A DNA stretch of 64,000 nt, taken from the NCBI RefSeq assembly GCF_027409185.1, contig NC_084462.1:185012071-185076070 (forward strand), in the 5' to 3' direction. The translations under genes and the position numbers were made by a program. This DNA is from Cynocephalus volans. Lineage: Eukaryota > Chordata > Mammalia > Dermoptera > Cynocephalidae. The notes below the pieces were generated by a model. That model ran no database searches, was not told the origin of the DNA, and saw nothing but the letters and a program-made list of their open reading frames with translations. This document shows, piece after piece, positions 45,004-58,078 of the stretch. How positions within the stretch are numbered: the stretch's first letter is position 1; every line of letters starts with the position of its first letter.

Positions 45004-45665
45004 ATTGGTCTTTTTAAAATAATCTACCTGTAATGATGCTTTTGATTGATGCTGAGCAATTTGTTGTAACACACAAAAAAACCCATTCGTCTTCACAGTT
45101 CTGTTTTGAACTGTCACAGTGTATAGGAAAAATCCCTCAAGATACCAAGTGAGCAGGAGGACACTATGTGTCCTGGAGAGTTAATTGCACACTGTTTCTT
45201 TGTATCATAATTGTCCTGCTAGCCTCATACGCATCCTGGATATTAACTTGTAATAGAAGTGTTTGTGTTTTCTGGGTGGATCTATTGTTAAAAAATAAAA
45301 ATAAAATAGGTGACCTAAGCTTGGGAGGTTGGTGGCAGTGGTGGCGTGGATTTTCTGCGGCAGACTTGCTGTGCTGACTCTCAGGCTTGGGGTGTGCACA
45401 TGCTCACTGTGGGTCAGTCATGTCAGCAGCTGGCTCATTGCAGATGGGGTTGAGGGCCTGATTTTCCGACTGGGTATGGGTGTGTGGCTTGCCAGGCATT
45501 TGGGGACTGGATCACCAGTGCCTGAATGTGGTGGGCCAGCCTGGGACGTGTAAGTCTAGCTATTTCTTACTCAGATGCATGTGTGTGCAGTTGTTCAAAG
45601 ACTCAGGGAAGGATCTACCAGGGCATGGCAGCTTGATTATTTCTCTGGATCTCGGGTGTGGACAC

Positions 45666-45845
45666 TGTGTTAGTCTGTTTCTGTTGCTTATAACAACACA
45701 CATGGAAGTGGGTGATTTGTAAGAAAATAAAATTTATTGCTTACAGTTTTGCAGGCTGGAAAATTCAGAGTACAGGGAACACATCTGGTGAATCCCTTCC
45801 TTGGTGGTTTTTCAGCAACGGGGACCTCATGTGGCAGAAAACGGC

Positions 45846-45891
<46 letters not shown>

Positions 45892-46100
45892 CTCACATGC
45901 TCTCCTTTTAAAGCCCTCAGAACCACGTCCCTGACAACCATTATTAAACCATTCACTATGGCATGGTCCTAAAATTTAACCACCTCTTCAAGGCTCCATT
46001 TCAGTTACCATGATAGGACGTCCCACCCTCAACAGTTACAGTGGGAATTAAGATTCTAGAATATGAGCTTTCTGGGACACAGTTCAATCAATCCACAGCA
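45666..46100 (-). mobile_element. MaLR LTR (3' LTR of element A, unit 3)
   Basis: TG...CA LTR with an internal GA run of about 40 bp (45850-45890). It is preceded by GACAC, with GACAT after the partner LTR at 48516. Confidence 0.82.
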
Positions 46101-48104
46101 TTGTACCCCCAAAGTTCATGTTCTTCCCACAAGCAAGTATATTCATTCCACCCCCCAAAACTTAACTTGTTTACACTCAAAAGCCCAAAGTTCAAAGTCC
46201 CATCTGTGAAATCAGAACAAGTTATCTACTGACAATGTACAATGGTGGGACAAGCATAGGATACATTTTCCTATTTCAATCGGGAGAAATCACCCAAAAG
46301 AAAGGGGCAACAGGTCTGAAACAAGTTTAAAAAGCCCACCAGGGCAGGTACTAAATTGCAAAGCTGAAAATCATGTATCTTGACTCCATGGTCAGTGTCC
46401 TCTGTATGCTGGTGCAATGGTTGGGTCCCCAAGTCCTCACACATCTCTGCTTCTATGGATTTCCTGGTCTGAGGCCATGTTTCAGATCATTAGGCTGGCA
46501 TTGCACACTGGTAGCCACATAAGTTGAGGTCTCCATGGCTAAGCCACTCTCATGGTTCCACTAGGCATGATGTTGATGGGGTTTCTCTGCTGAAACTCCA
46601 ACGTATGTTCCTGCTTGGCATTGTGTCAGGGTAGGGCTCAAACCCTTCAAACCCATTGTCCAGACTTGGTCAGAGACCCCTCACTTACCAGGCTGTGTCA
46701 CAGTTTGGATGACAGACCCTTCATGTGCATGTCATGAGCTAGGTAACTGGGAAAGATCCCAGGAGTTATTGGAAGATTTGACACATTCATTCCAGTGTGA
46801 TCTCAGTCCTCAGCTTCCTCAGCAGCAGCAGCAACTGCTTACGGCAACAGTAGCAGCCTCCCTATGGGCCCCCTGTGGGCATGTCGGGGGCAGAGGGCCC
46901 TGCAGATCAGAGCTACTCATCCTTTATACTTAAGTCTGATAATCCAGGAACACCTGGGTACAAGTCACACATGACAGGAACACCTGGGCACAAATTCACA
47001 GTTATATTTACATCCAATTCACAGAAAGATTCTGAACATCTGAGAGGCCCTGACCATTTTCCTTCAATTTTCCTTACACATTGCTTTAGCAAAAGCTGTC
47101 TGTATTGACTCAGCACCTGAGAACGATCTCTTCCTGGGTGTGCAGCCTTTTCCATACCTCCTTTTAGAGTGTGGTGGAGGCTCCCAAGCCACCATAGCTC
47201 TGGCATTCTGTCATCCTACAGACTTATCAACACTTGGATACTGCCAAGGCTTCACTCTTGTGTTTTCCAAAGCTGTGGATCCAGCCAACCTGGGGCCAAA
47301 TTAGTCACAGCTGCAGCAACCAGGGTGATGGAGTGGGGAGCAGCTCCTGAGGAGGCCCTGGTCAGCGAGCCTGTGGAGGAAGCCTTGGGCCTGTTCCCTG
47401 AGACCATTCTGTCTCCCTAGGCCTCTGGACCTGTGATGAAAAGCACCGCCTACATGAGCTTCTGAAACGCCTTCAAGGCCTTTTTTCTGTCCTCATAATC
47501 CCTTTCTCCTTTGCTCTTCTCCTTTGCAAATGATCCCTGTTCTACACTCTTGCTTTTGTGACCAGGTTGAAAGTTTTCTAATTTTTTGCCCTCTTATCTC
47601 TTTTGTATTGTAAATTCTGGCTTTACTATCTACATCCTCTGTCCTAACATCACATAGACTGTTGTAACTAGCAATGCAGCTTCTTTAATGCTCTGCTCTT
47701 AGAAGTTTCTTCCACGAAATATCCTGAGTCAGCACCTTGATGTCCCACATTCCACAAAATATTTGGGCATGAACAGAATGCAGCCAAGTTTCTTGCCGGT
47801 TCATAGCAAGAGTGACCTTCCCCTCGGTTCCCAATAAACTCCTTCTTACTCCTTAAACCTCCTTAGAATGTTCTTTACGGTCCGTATTTCCATAAGCATT
47901 CCTACCACCACCACTTAACCATTGTCTCAAATATTCCAAATTTTTCCTGGTTTCCTTTTCTTCTAAATTCCCACCAGCAGGTAGGTTTTTTCTAGTCTGC
48001 TCCTTCGAATTATTCCAGCCTTCGCCCATTATCCAGTTCCAAAGCCACTTTCACATTTTCAAGCATTAGTTGTAAGCAACACCTCACTTTTAGTGCCAAT
48101 TTTG
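46101..48104 (-). mobile_element. MaLR internal region (element A, unit 3)
   Basis: Complete 2.0-kb internal region, collinear with 23358-25359. Confidence 0.8.
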
Positions 48105-48516
48105 TGTATTAGTCCATGTATGTTGCTTATAGAAATACACCTGGAAGTGGGTGATTTGTAAGAAAAGAAAATTAATTGCTTACGTTCAGAAGCTGTGAAA
48201 TCCGAAGTCTAGGGATCACATCTGACAAGGGCATTCTTTGGTCGTGGCTTTACAACAATGCAGGAGTCTCACATGTCAGAAAACGGTGAATCAGAGACAG
48301 AGAGACTCTCATGTGCTCCCCTTTAAAAGCCCTCAAACCCCACCCCGGACAACCATTATTAGTCCATTCACTACAGCACAGTCCTATAGTCCAATCACCT
48401 CTTCAAGATCCCACGTTTCAATTGCCGTAATAGGATATTTGACCCTCAGCAGTTACAGTGGGAATTAAGTTTTTAGTAAATGAGTTTGGGGGACACAATT
48501 CAATCAGTTCACAGCA
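48105..48516 (-). mobile_element. MaLR LTR (5' LTR of element A, unit 3)
   Basis: Unit 3 copy of 25360-25772. Confidence 0.82.
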
Positions 48517-49723
48517 GACATGCTTTGGCTCAGTTTGCTGTGTGCGGGTCTTCTGGCAGCCAATCTACTGCACATATCTGGGCCCGGTGGGAGATCGTGC
48601 TTCTGGTGGCACTTCAGGAGCAGGTCTTCCAAGGGAGAGGCTGCAGAGCTGCTTCTCAGGTGTTGCTTGAGGACACTAGGGATGCCCGAATGTAGGGGAT
48701 GTGGCCAGCACTTCTCAGGTGGTGAGCAAACCTGCAGGGCTGGCCTGCAGAGGTGGGGCCCAGACAACTGCTTCTTGGATGGTGGGTGAGGCTGTGAAGA
48801 AGGCTAGCAAAGAGGGGGTCCTTCCAGTCACCTTGTAGGCAGTGGGTAATGCTGCAATTGGAGATTTCAGGGCAATATCCCCTGGCCGCTTCTCAGAGAC
48901 AGAGTGATAAGCTTTGTTTTTACCATCCCACGGGTGTGTTTGTGAGGGTTGGGACTTGTGAGCTGTCTTCTGGATCTGGAGCTCGGGCACACAGAACTCA
49001 GCCCTCTGATGGGGTGGGTGGGTGGTTTTCCACCTGTTTGATCTCTGGCCAGGGATGTGAATGTGCTTCAGTTCAGCAGGCCTGGGATGGGCTTCCGAGA
49101 TTTGCAGGACTGCAGTCACATTCTCTCCTGGGCTCAGAAGTTAAAGTGCTGCGATCAGGGATTTGTAGCCTCTCCTGTGAGTGTGTTGAAATAAAAACAA
49201 AGCCTTAAGCCAGGGGAAGTGCAGCGGCTTCTGTCCCTGGGCAGTGCATCGTACCGCAAGATCACTCCATACTGCATTAGCTCGTCATGGGGCAGGGGTT
49301 TGGAGGTGCATAGTGTGAGCTCCAGAAGTGCAGTGTGTGCATCAAAGGCAGCTCCTTGTGCTTGGCTGTGGGCTTGCACGGAATCCTCCTGCAGTATGGA
49401 CTGCAGGCCTCTAAGGTAAGGATAAGCACTGGTGTTGGCCCTCTTCCTAGCTTTTCTCCACAAGGTAAAATTTTTCCTGCACTGATCATGGTGGCAAAGT
49501 CTTGGCAGATGAGGCCGTGTGCTTCTCTGTCTCTCCGTGATGCCCCCAAAGGCTGTTGTGCTCCACAGGATCTTGCCAATCTCCTCCACACACCCAGATA
49601 TGATCCTGTCAATATTTGGGTGTATATTCGTTATTCTTGTCCTTTTCTGTGGGAGGAACATGCTCCAGGCACCTCTAGTCAGCTGTCTTGCCCAGCTTCC
49701 ATCCAGAAAAACGTCAGGAGCAG
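48517..49723. other. Unassigned 1.2-kb GC-moderate block (unit 3)
   Basis: Copy of 25773-26979 with the same degenerate repeat of about 60 bp (48597-48850). On the minus strand it has frames of 134 codons (48715-49119) and 192 codons (49155-49733). The 192-codon frame is closed by a stop after VILR in unit 2. Absence of any recognisable domain argues against a gene. Confidence 0.5.
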
Positions 49724-50756
49724 GTTTAACCAAGAAAGTTCAAGATGTATAGACTAGAAACTACAAAACACTGATGAAAGAAATTGAATAGGATATGGAA
49801 CTGAAATAAACCATATTTTTATGCATTGCAAAAATTAATATTGTTAATATATACATACTACTAATGAAATTTAGAGGTTTAATGCAATCATTCCCTATCA
49901 AAATTTCAATATTGTTTTGCAGAAATGATAAAATAACTATTCTAAAATTTGTACAACATTAGAAAAGGACCTAAGAGGCAAAACAATTTTGAGCACAAAG
50001 AGCAACTGTTGAGGCATCACATCCATTGATTTCAATACATATTATAAAATGTTTGTAATCAGAACGACATGGCCCTGGTGTAAAAACAGATGTGTTGACC
50101 AATAAAACAGGACAAAAAGCCCCAAGGTTAACCCACACATTTGCAGTCAATGGATTTCTGACAAGGGTATCAAGACTACTAGGAGGAAAGGACAATCTCC
50201 TCGATAAAATTTTTGGAAAAACTGTATATCCACATGAAGAATAATAAAATGGGATGATTATTTCACATCACATAGAAAAATCACTCACAATGGATTAAAG
50301 ACTCAGATGTGACACCCAAAATGATAAAACTACTAGAAGCAGACTTAGAGGAATATTTCCATAACGTTGGTCCAGGCAATGATTTCTAGTTTCTACCTTG
50401 AAAGCACAGGAAGCTAAAATAAAAATAGACAAATGGGATTACATCAAACTAAAAAGCTCTGCACAGCAAGATAAAGTATTATCAGAGTGAAGAGACAATA
50501 TTTGCAAATTGTCTGGTTCTGGAGAAAATATTTGCAAATCATACATCTGGAAAGTGGCTAATATCCAAATAATATAAGAAATTCACACAATTGAATAGCA
50601 AGGAAAGTATAGGCCAATTAAAAAATGGGTAACATATATGCATAGACATCACTTTTTAAAAGACGTATTAATGCCCAAGAGATATATGACGAAATGTTAA
50701 ACATCTCTAATCATCAGCGAGATGCAAGCTAAAACCATAATGAAATGTCACCTAAA
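49724..50756 (+). mobile_element. L1 ORF2 3'-region fragment (unit 3)
   Basis: Unit 3 copy of 26980-28014. Confidence 0.85.
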
Positions 50757-51610
50757 ACCTCTCCCCCTACCTGATCTAAGTGGGAGGGCAGGATTGGGAC
50801 AAATGGCTGTGATCAGTCCAATGCATGTTAGGGGATTGAGCTGGTGTGTGGCCTGTGCGGTGTGGGGTAGGGGCCAGTGGCAGTTCTAATGGGTTGATAT
50901 CCTTGCTGCATGGTCATGTGTAGTCTTATGGTCTCTACACAAGAAAAGATAAATTTGCTTAAGAGGTTTAGTCAACAGGGCCCAAAAAGCAGGGCCAGAA
51001 TTAGCATCATCAGAGGTCCTAAAAGGAGCAACAGCCGTGGGAACTAATGCCAGATTTTTCCGCAGGCACCCCAGAACTCAGGTGCTTATAATCATAATCA
51101 TGAGGCTGTAACTGCTAATTTCTTTGCAGCATCCTTCACTAGGCCTGACTGGTTAACAGTGAAGCAACATTCTTCCCCAATTAAGCAATAGATGCCTTTT
51201 TCAGGCATTAGGATGTCTAACCCTCTGCTGTTTTGCAGTACCACCCCCAGCACTGAATCTCTCTGATCCTGGAGCCTTTGGCCCACATTTGAACATGAAC
51301 AGTGACAGCTGAATATCAGGCAGATGATGAAGACAGACAAAGCCATCAACCTTTAGATTCCTTCTGTGGATGGATCTTCTGTAACTGTGAGGTTAATCAC
51401 ACATAAACCGAGATATAAACGGGGCACTACAAGGTTTTCCGTACTGACTAATACTCATCTTTAGTAGTAGACCAGGTGAGGGTAGAGGCATCCTTTTCTG
51501 GTGGAGGGGATCATGTCATCGCAGTGGCACGGGTGTAACAGTGATCCAGCAAGGAAGATGGAGGTCCGGAGGCAGAGGAGGATAATGCACGTCGTAAGGC
51601 CTGGTGGTAG
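50757..51610 (-). pseudogene. Class I ERV env remnant (unit 3)
   Basis: Transmembrane subunit with LQNSRGLDIL and CLIGEECC (the short X5 spacing, but both paired cysteines kept, unlike unit 2). The anchor and tail are readable further left. The surface subunit is lost. Confidence 0.8.
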
Positions 51611-52643
51611 AACACTCTATCTCCTTTTATAAAGCACCTCGAGGTCTTCTAAAGGCTCACAGGAGTAGGCTGCCTCCTTCAGGGGTGGGTCGCAGTTATT
51701 GCTCTCCTGTAATGAAAGGGGGGCAGGCTGCTTCCTGGAGAGATGAACCCCACTATCCATTTCAGCTGTCTTTATTGCAGAGGGGGTTGCTAGAATTACT
51801 GTAAAAGGGTCCTTCCATTTAGGGTTTAGTTGTTTGTTAGCAGGTCCTTCCTTCCAGGTCTTAATTAGGACCTGGTCTCCTGGCTTTGTCTGTGCCCCCT
51901 GAGCGTTACTGCCAGGGGACGGCAAAACATGAGCTACATTTTTCTTCTGGGCTGCTTGGAATTGGCTCAAGTTGGTAATGTCTTGTATAAGGCCTGCAGT
52001 CTCAGGATCTGTGAGCATGTCTGTTGAAAGAAAAGGTCTGCCACACAGCAGTTCGTAGGGGCTGAAATCAAGCTTAGCCTCTGGGGCATTGCACACTCAT
52101 AAGGGCAATGAGGAGCACAGAGACCCAGTGTGTAGAGGTTTCCTGGCATAATTTGGCAAGAGTGCATTTTAGGATTTAATTGGCCCTTTCTACTTTTCCA
52201 GAGGACTGTGGCCTCCAGGCAGAATATAGAAGATATTGTATTCCCAAGGCCTTTGCTAACTTCTGGGTTATATGGGAGGTGAAGGATGGTCCATAATTGA
52301 TTTGAAGACTGCAGGGAGGCCAAACCTGGGAATCACTTCCTTGGGAAGAGCTTCAACCACGTCAGTGGACTTTTCTGTTCTAGTAGGATGAGTCTCTCCC
52401 CATACAGAAAAAGTGTCCATGAAAACCAGCAGACATTTTCATCCCCGGCATGGAGGCGTATAGGTGAAGCCAACTTGCCGGTCTTCCCCTGGACATAAAC
52501 CCCCCTGCTGGACTGGTTCCAACCTTGGAGGCACACTTGGCCCCGAGCTGTTGCAGGCACACAGAGAACAGGCCCTGCAAACCTATTAACTGTTTGTGCC
52601 AATCCCCAGCCTGTAAAAAGATGTGTGACCGTGGCCAAGGTTG
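51611..52643 (-). pseudogene. Class I ERV pol integrase remnant (unit 3)
   Basis: A 159-codon frame at 51617-52096 covers SPYELLCGRPFLS to SCEPLEDLEVLYKRR; the core continues in another frame (51967-52323). It is collinear with unit 1, including the 174-bp segment unit 2 has lost. It ends abruptly at 52643, where the inverted segment starts; 107 bp of the zinc-finger side are missing. Confidence 0.82.
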
Positions 52644-52848
52644 AATGGATGTGAACAAGGCAACATTTTGGGCCAGCTGCCACCATGACACCTTGCTGGA
52701 TGGATTCTCATGTGCATAGAAACAGCACAGCTGTTATGACCACATACAGTCAATAACACAAAATAATGTGATTGCAATTATTTATCATGAGAAAGGATGA
52801 CCCCACAGTATGCCCAAGTGGAAGAGAAGACTGAAATTGTAGGGGGCC
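52644..52848 (+). other. 205-bp inverted segment with flanking deletions (unit 3)
   Basis: The reverse complement of the segment at 8477-8681 of unit 1, with the same length. The 107 bp that should precede it and the 629 bp that should follow (including MaLR element B) are absent, so the sequence goes straight to an L1 tail at about 52852. Confidence 0.92.
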
Positions 52849-52851
52849 ATT

Positions 52852-53065
52852 AGTGAATTGCATACGCCTAATATTCTAAGCGAATAGATCACAATGTTTC
52901 CTCCCCCAAATGTGGTCACTATGGGAGATGTTGGATGTATTATTAAGCCATGTTATGTCAATGATTTCACAATGTATTCATCTATTAACCCATCATATTA
53001 TACACCTTAAATACATAAACTTTTTATTTGTCAGTTATACCTCAGTAGAACTAGACAAAATAAAA
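52852..53065 (+). mobile_element. L1 3' UTR relic
   Basis: Unit 3 copy of 9313-9535, now joined to the inverted ERV segment. Confidence 0.6.
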
Positions 53066-53755
53066 TGTGTTTTTACTCTGTAGAAATTCTGAAGAGAATC
53101 AACTTTAAAAAAATCTAACCAAACAAAAAGCTTTGAAGGAGCCGTGGTAAATTTTAATAGGCCCTGGAGAGGTTGTCGCTTGTCTTACACCAGCCGTCAT
53201 ACACCTCGCAGCAGCATCACTCTTGCGTTCCTGTTCTGGCGCCGTCACCTCAGCAGAGCTCATCTTGTAGGAGCGTCTCACACAGTTAATCCAGGGTTGT
53301 TGCTGAATTTAAATGAGGACACGTGTGCGTCTCCAAATAGACACAGCAGTTACGTGAGAATGGAGACCTGCCCGTGAGGTGAGCGACTTCTTTCAGTTTA
53401 CACGTGAATCCCTCATGATGAAACACTCAGATTTTTGGAAGAAATATTGTGTAAAGCAAACAGACTTTGAAGAACCCGATCTTCGTTCAAGACGTAAAGG
53501 TATTCCTTGCTAATAATAATATGATTGAGGGAAATGGGAATCGTTTTCACACAAAAAGTAAAGACCTGTGAGAGAGAAGTCATGGGAGCACTGGGATGAA
53601 GGACCAGTGAGCTCCTGGACACACGGTCATCTGGGGCAGGCCCTTCATGCAATGGTGATTCAGCCCTGAAGGTTTTGTGGGCGATGACAGTATTCAGCAA
53701 AATGTGATTTCCTATTATTAGCATGTGCTATTTAAAGTAGTAGCACCCATTGTGT
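53066..53755. other. Non-genic stretch, nothing recognised
   Basis: Homologous to 9536-10235. No gene. Confidence 0.55.
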
Positions 53756-54830
53756 ATTTATTTGATGTATATTTTAAAAACAGATTTATTGAGGTATACT
53801 AAATCTATAAAATCTGCAATATTTTGTAAATACTTAGCACCAATCATCTAATTTCATTTTTCTACATGCAGGAAAAACAGGGTATGTAGTATTAATGTTA
53901 TTTCCATTGCACAGATATGCAGTTAAAAACAGAAACTCAAGTAAGTTGTGCAATGTGTCCAGGATCACATATCTGGTAAAATTGAGCCCTGGTACCTAGG
54001 TCTGTTCTTCTCACCACACTACTCCTAGCCTTTGCTGAACCAACTCCAGGACACGGTGGGAAATGACTAGTGAGGTCTGCAGAACAAGTTTTTTGTGGTA
54101 AGAGCATGGCATGCTGTTTTTTTGTTTGTTTGTTTTGGCATTTTGTGTTTCCTAAATGCAGGTCTTTTTTTTTTTTTTCTTTCTTGAATTCTGTGTTTAC
54201 AAAAATGCATCGTTGATGCAGATGTATTTGCAGAAGTCTCAGACATTTCAAGATTATCGTTTTACCACTTCTTTTCAGCCAAATTATTTACTTATTGTAG
54301 CAGCTTTAATGACATAGAATTGACATATAGCAAATACCACATACACAGTTGAAGTGTACAATGAGATACATCTTGACGCATATGTACACCTGCACATCCG
54401 TCATAACAATCAGCAAAATAAGCAAATTACCTTTAAATGTATTTTCATGTTCTCTTTTCAGTCATTCTCCTTTTCCACCCATGTTCCCAATGTCTCATCT
54501 TTAATATACTTTAGATTACTTTTAATATTTTAGAATTTATAAAAATAAAATCATCAATATGTGTTTTACTTGTTTGTCTTCTTTACTCAGCAAACTTACT
54601 TGTGAATGTGCCATGCTTCCGTGTATCAGATATTTTAGTGATAGAAGGTATTTCAATACATGTATACACACTGTTTGTATATAGGAAGCTGCTTGATATT
54701 CGGATTGTTTCCGGTTTCTGAATATTACAAATAAAACTGCTACTCAGCTTGGAGATATAGATGTCCAATTAAAAGTTTGTTCTAATTCTTATAACAAAAA
54801 TAACTAATTTGTATTTGCTTAAATTTAGCA
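53756..54830 (-). mobile_element. Old L1 3' end relic carrying a MIR (unit 3)
   Basis: Unit 3 copy of 31571-32620; the MIR lies at about 53870-54065 in minus orientation. Confidence 0.6.
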
Positions 54831-54860
54831 AATTTTCTTCAGTACGTCAGATAACTAGCA

Positions 54861-54993
54861 GGTGGTTCTGGACAGAGCTTTGTGTTTTCTTCTGTCGCCT
54901 CCCAGTCACTATGAAATTCCACTAGTACCTGTAGAATACTGGTTTTGGAGTTTTTAATGATGCAAATTAATTTTTAGTACCATAGAGATGGTA
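54861..54993 (+). other. 133-bp inverted segment with flanking deletions (unit 3)
   Basis: The reverse complement of 11106-11238 of unit 1, equal in length. About 341 bp before it and about 539 bp after it are missing compared with units 1 and 2. Confidence 0.92.
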
Positions 54994-55565
54994 TCTAGAG
55001 AACAAAAGTAATAATAAGCCAATATAACAATTCGAATGAAACCATTTTTGTAAACATGAACTTTTGAATCACTTGTGCACATTCCTTGGGAAATGGCAGT
55101 TTAATCACATCTGAAAATATTATGGTTCAAAATCCTAGTAATCATCACTGTGCAGCATTCACAGCAATTTGGTATAAGTTCTCATTACATAGTGGAATTT
55201 TCAGCTATTTCTGAAATCATATTTGAGTGTAGATCAAAAGTGCCCAAAGGCATAGGCTGAGTCACCACTTTTTGCAATTCAGGCACAGACCACTGATGTT
55301 CAGTCCTCCACTTAAATATAGTTTCTCATAAGTAATTTTATTGTTAGAAGGTAACATGCTCCCACATCTAAAAAGTTGTCCTCTGTATTGTATACAGACC
55401 AAGTATACCTTATAGCTAATATTGTCCAGGGGTAGGGGACAATGATGGTTTATGGTTGGCTGTCTGTGTAGAATGTCATAGGTGGCTCATGTCTGTAACA
55501 TTCCTAAGATTCTGCATCGCTTGGCCTGTTTACACACCCCAAACCCTGACAATCCCTAATGTTTT
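54994..55565. other. Non-genic stretch, nothing recognised
   Basis: Homologous to about 11778-12355. No gene. Confidence 0.55.
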
Positions 55566-55845
55566 ATAAAAAAAATATCTTCATAGTTTTACTTCTCCTG
55601 TAATGTCATGTAGTTGGAATAAAAATAATCTATTCCACTACATTGGTATCTCTCACCGAGTAATACATTTTTAATGTTTCTCCATCCCTTTTCATGACTT
55701 GATAGCTCATGTTCTTTCAATGGTGAGTGACATTCCATTGTGTGGATGTTTATCTATCTATTTACTTATGAAGGACCAGTTTTGACATCTACAATTAAAG
55801 CAGCTATAAACATAAATGTACTTTTTTTGGATGGACATAATTTTT
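55566..55845 (-). mobile_element. Old L1 3' UTR relic (minus)
   Basis: Unit 3 copy of 12356-12640. Confidence 0.7.
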
Positions 55846-56120
55846 TCTTTCTGCCTTACAGTTCCTCACTAGGATCTGGGCTTTTTCTAGTCTGCTGCTC
55901 CAAACTCTTCCAGCCTCTTCCCATTACTCAGTTCCAAAGCCTCTTCCACATTTTCAGGTATTTGTTATGATCAATAAACAACTCCTGGTAACAATTTACT
56001 TATTGGTGTAGAGCTAGAGCTGGGTCTGGAGCTCACAGACCCCTCGAGCCCATTGACACACCCTTCACATGCAGGTCTATAAACTAGATAACCAGCAAAA
56101 AGGTCCTTGGGGCCTTGGTT
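55846..56120 (-). mobile_element. MaLR internal scrap (element C, unit 3)
   Basis: Unit 3 copy of 12641-12905. Confidence 0.55.
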
Positions 56121-56214
56121 GGAGAATGAATGGTCTTTATTCATCACAGAAAGGTCAAGGAGCTAGCAGTACAAAGAGAAACTATGAAACTCAACTGCTA
56201 CAAGCAAAGTCCAA

Positions 56215-56700
56215 ATGCCTGAATGTTGAGATAGCAGCTCTATTCACAGCAGCCAGAAAGTGAACAATCCCGAACGTTTACTGACAGATGAATTGATAAA
56301 CAAACATTGTAATTTGATACAAGTGAAAAACTATTCACCTATACAAACAAATGAAGTACTGACACATGCTACAAAATAAATGAACCTTGAAAACATTATA
56401 CCATGTAAAAGAAGCACACACAAAGGCCACATCTTGTATAATCTGATTCATATTAAATACCCAGAATAGGCAAATCCATAGGGACAGAAAACATATTAGT
56501 GGTTTCCAGAAGCACGGAGAGAAAGGAACGGGAAGTGGCTGATTTTAGGGTCTGGCATTTCCTTTTGAGGTGATGAGGATGTTGTGTAACCAAACAATGG
56601 TGACAGTTAATAAACCATGTGAAAACATTAAATGGCACTAAACTGTACAGTTTAAAATGTAATGCTATACCAGTATACGAAAAAAATACTTAAAATTCTA
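56215..56700 (+). mobile_element. Old L1 3' UTR relic (plus)
   Basis: Unit 3 copy of 12995-13485. Confidence 0.75.
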
Positions 56701-56939
56701 TTTTTGGTTTACATTAATCATTTTAAAATAAGAGAAACAACATTTTAAGGGAATCCACAAAACAAATGAATAAAATATAACAGTTCCTGAGTAAGAATTT
56801 TGCTGAACAGAGACAGGAAACACCAAGGTCTGAAGGGAAACCCTGGGTATTGTGTGCACCTGCTCCTCGTGGAAATTTTCTGCGTAGTGTGCTCTGGGTT
56901 CACTCAACCACCAAGTCCCCTCCTGTCTTCCCACAAAGA

Positions 56940-56981
56940 GGTTTGAGTCCGTACTCATGCTGTTTTCCCCTCACGTATGTG
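56940..56981 (-). other. Degenerate RSS of IGHV2-like pseudogene 3
   Basis: Split heptamer CACATACGTG (56972-56981), 23-bp spacer with more substitutions than the other copies, and the nonamer changed to ACTCAAACC (56940-56948). Confidence 0.85.
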
Positions 56982-57395
56982 TCTCTCGCACAGTAAGACA
57001 CAGCTTTGTCCTCAACTATTAGGTTGCTCAGTTTTAAATAAGCTTGGTTCGTGGAGGTGTGTCTGGTGATGCTGACTTGAGATTTACGATCTGTATTATA
57101 GTGGTGCGATCACCACTCCACATCACAACGACCCGCTCCAGCCTTTTCCTTGTTCCTGGAGGATTCAGCTCACAGCACAGCTGGTTAAAGAGAATCCAGA
57201 GATAGAGCAGGTTATACACAAAGTCTGCAAGGGCTTCACCAGGCCAGGTCCTGACTCCTGCAGGTATATCTGGGAAAGGATCCCAGGGGACAAGGAGAGT
57301 CATCATAATACACACCTGAAATCACCGCATGTTCATGTCCCTTCCCTAAAATCCCTGAGATATTCACAGCAGGGTGAGGCCACCAGGACACCCAT
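56982..57395 (-). pseudogene. IGHV2-like V pseudogene, unit 3
   Basis: The leader exon is 57368-57395 (28 bp); the V exon runs 56982 to about 57284. It shares the FR2 Trp-to-stop change and frameshift and the lost acceptor with the other copies. FR1 has no stop ([11 protein letters not shown]). It lacks the extra base seen in FR2 of unit 2. Confidence 0.85.
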
Positions 57396-57476
57396 GCTCT
57401 GATGAAGGGCTCCTGGTGGAAGGAGACTGGGGCTGCTCAGCCCAGGGCTGGCCTTTCAGCCTGACACTGGGGTCTG

Positions 57477-57484
57477 CTTTGCAT
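57477..57484 (-). promoter_or_regulatory. Degenerate octamer upstream of pseudogene 3
   Basis: ATGCAAAG on the minus strand, identical to the other two units. Confidence 0.65.
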
Positions 57485-58025
57485 GAAGAGGCCCCTGAAG
57501 ATGTAAATGTGGGAGCAGAGGGGACGGTCTCTGTCTGTCCTTGTCTGGGCAGAGAGTTTTACCTTGTGCTGCTGAGAGGAACTGGGGAGACAGAACCTCA
57601 GAGACTCTTCTCTGCATCACTGCCTGGTCTTCCTGTGTCCAGACAAATATGAAGAGAAGCGGGGATTGAGCATGGAGGGTTTGACAGTGCAGACCATGAA
57701 GACACATTTGAATTAAAGAGATTCTAGGTTCAAGGAGAGCTCCATGACCTTTTGATCCTCAAATGCTCCATGCACAATATCTGTATTGATATTGATGCTG
57801 GCTGCCAGCTGTTGGCTTCAGTCTCTCTGGACAAAAACCCATTATATGTCACTTCAATGATACAGTTGGAATTGTTTAGAATCTTGTTGTTGGCTCCCGC
57901 CAGAACAAAGAGACATTTATAGGGGAATCAGGTATAAGTCTTTCTGGTGCGTGTATATATATACACATACAAACATGCACATACATACATGCACATATAC
58001 TTATGTACGCATGTGTTTATCAAGG

Positions 58026-58027
<2 letters not shown>

Positions 58028-58075
<48 letters not shown>
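58028..58075. repeat. (GA)n microsatellite, unit 3
   Basis: About 48 bp of GA after a short G run. Confidence 0.97.

Positions 58076-58078
<3 letters not shown>

Noticed and set aside
49155-49733. A 192-codon minus frame as a possible novel gene
   Set aside because: The unit 2 copy has a stop inside it, there is no recognisable domain, promoter or splice context, and it lies among repeats. Kept only as a point of interest.
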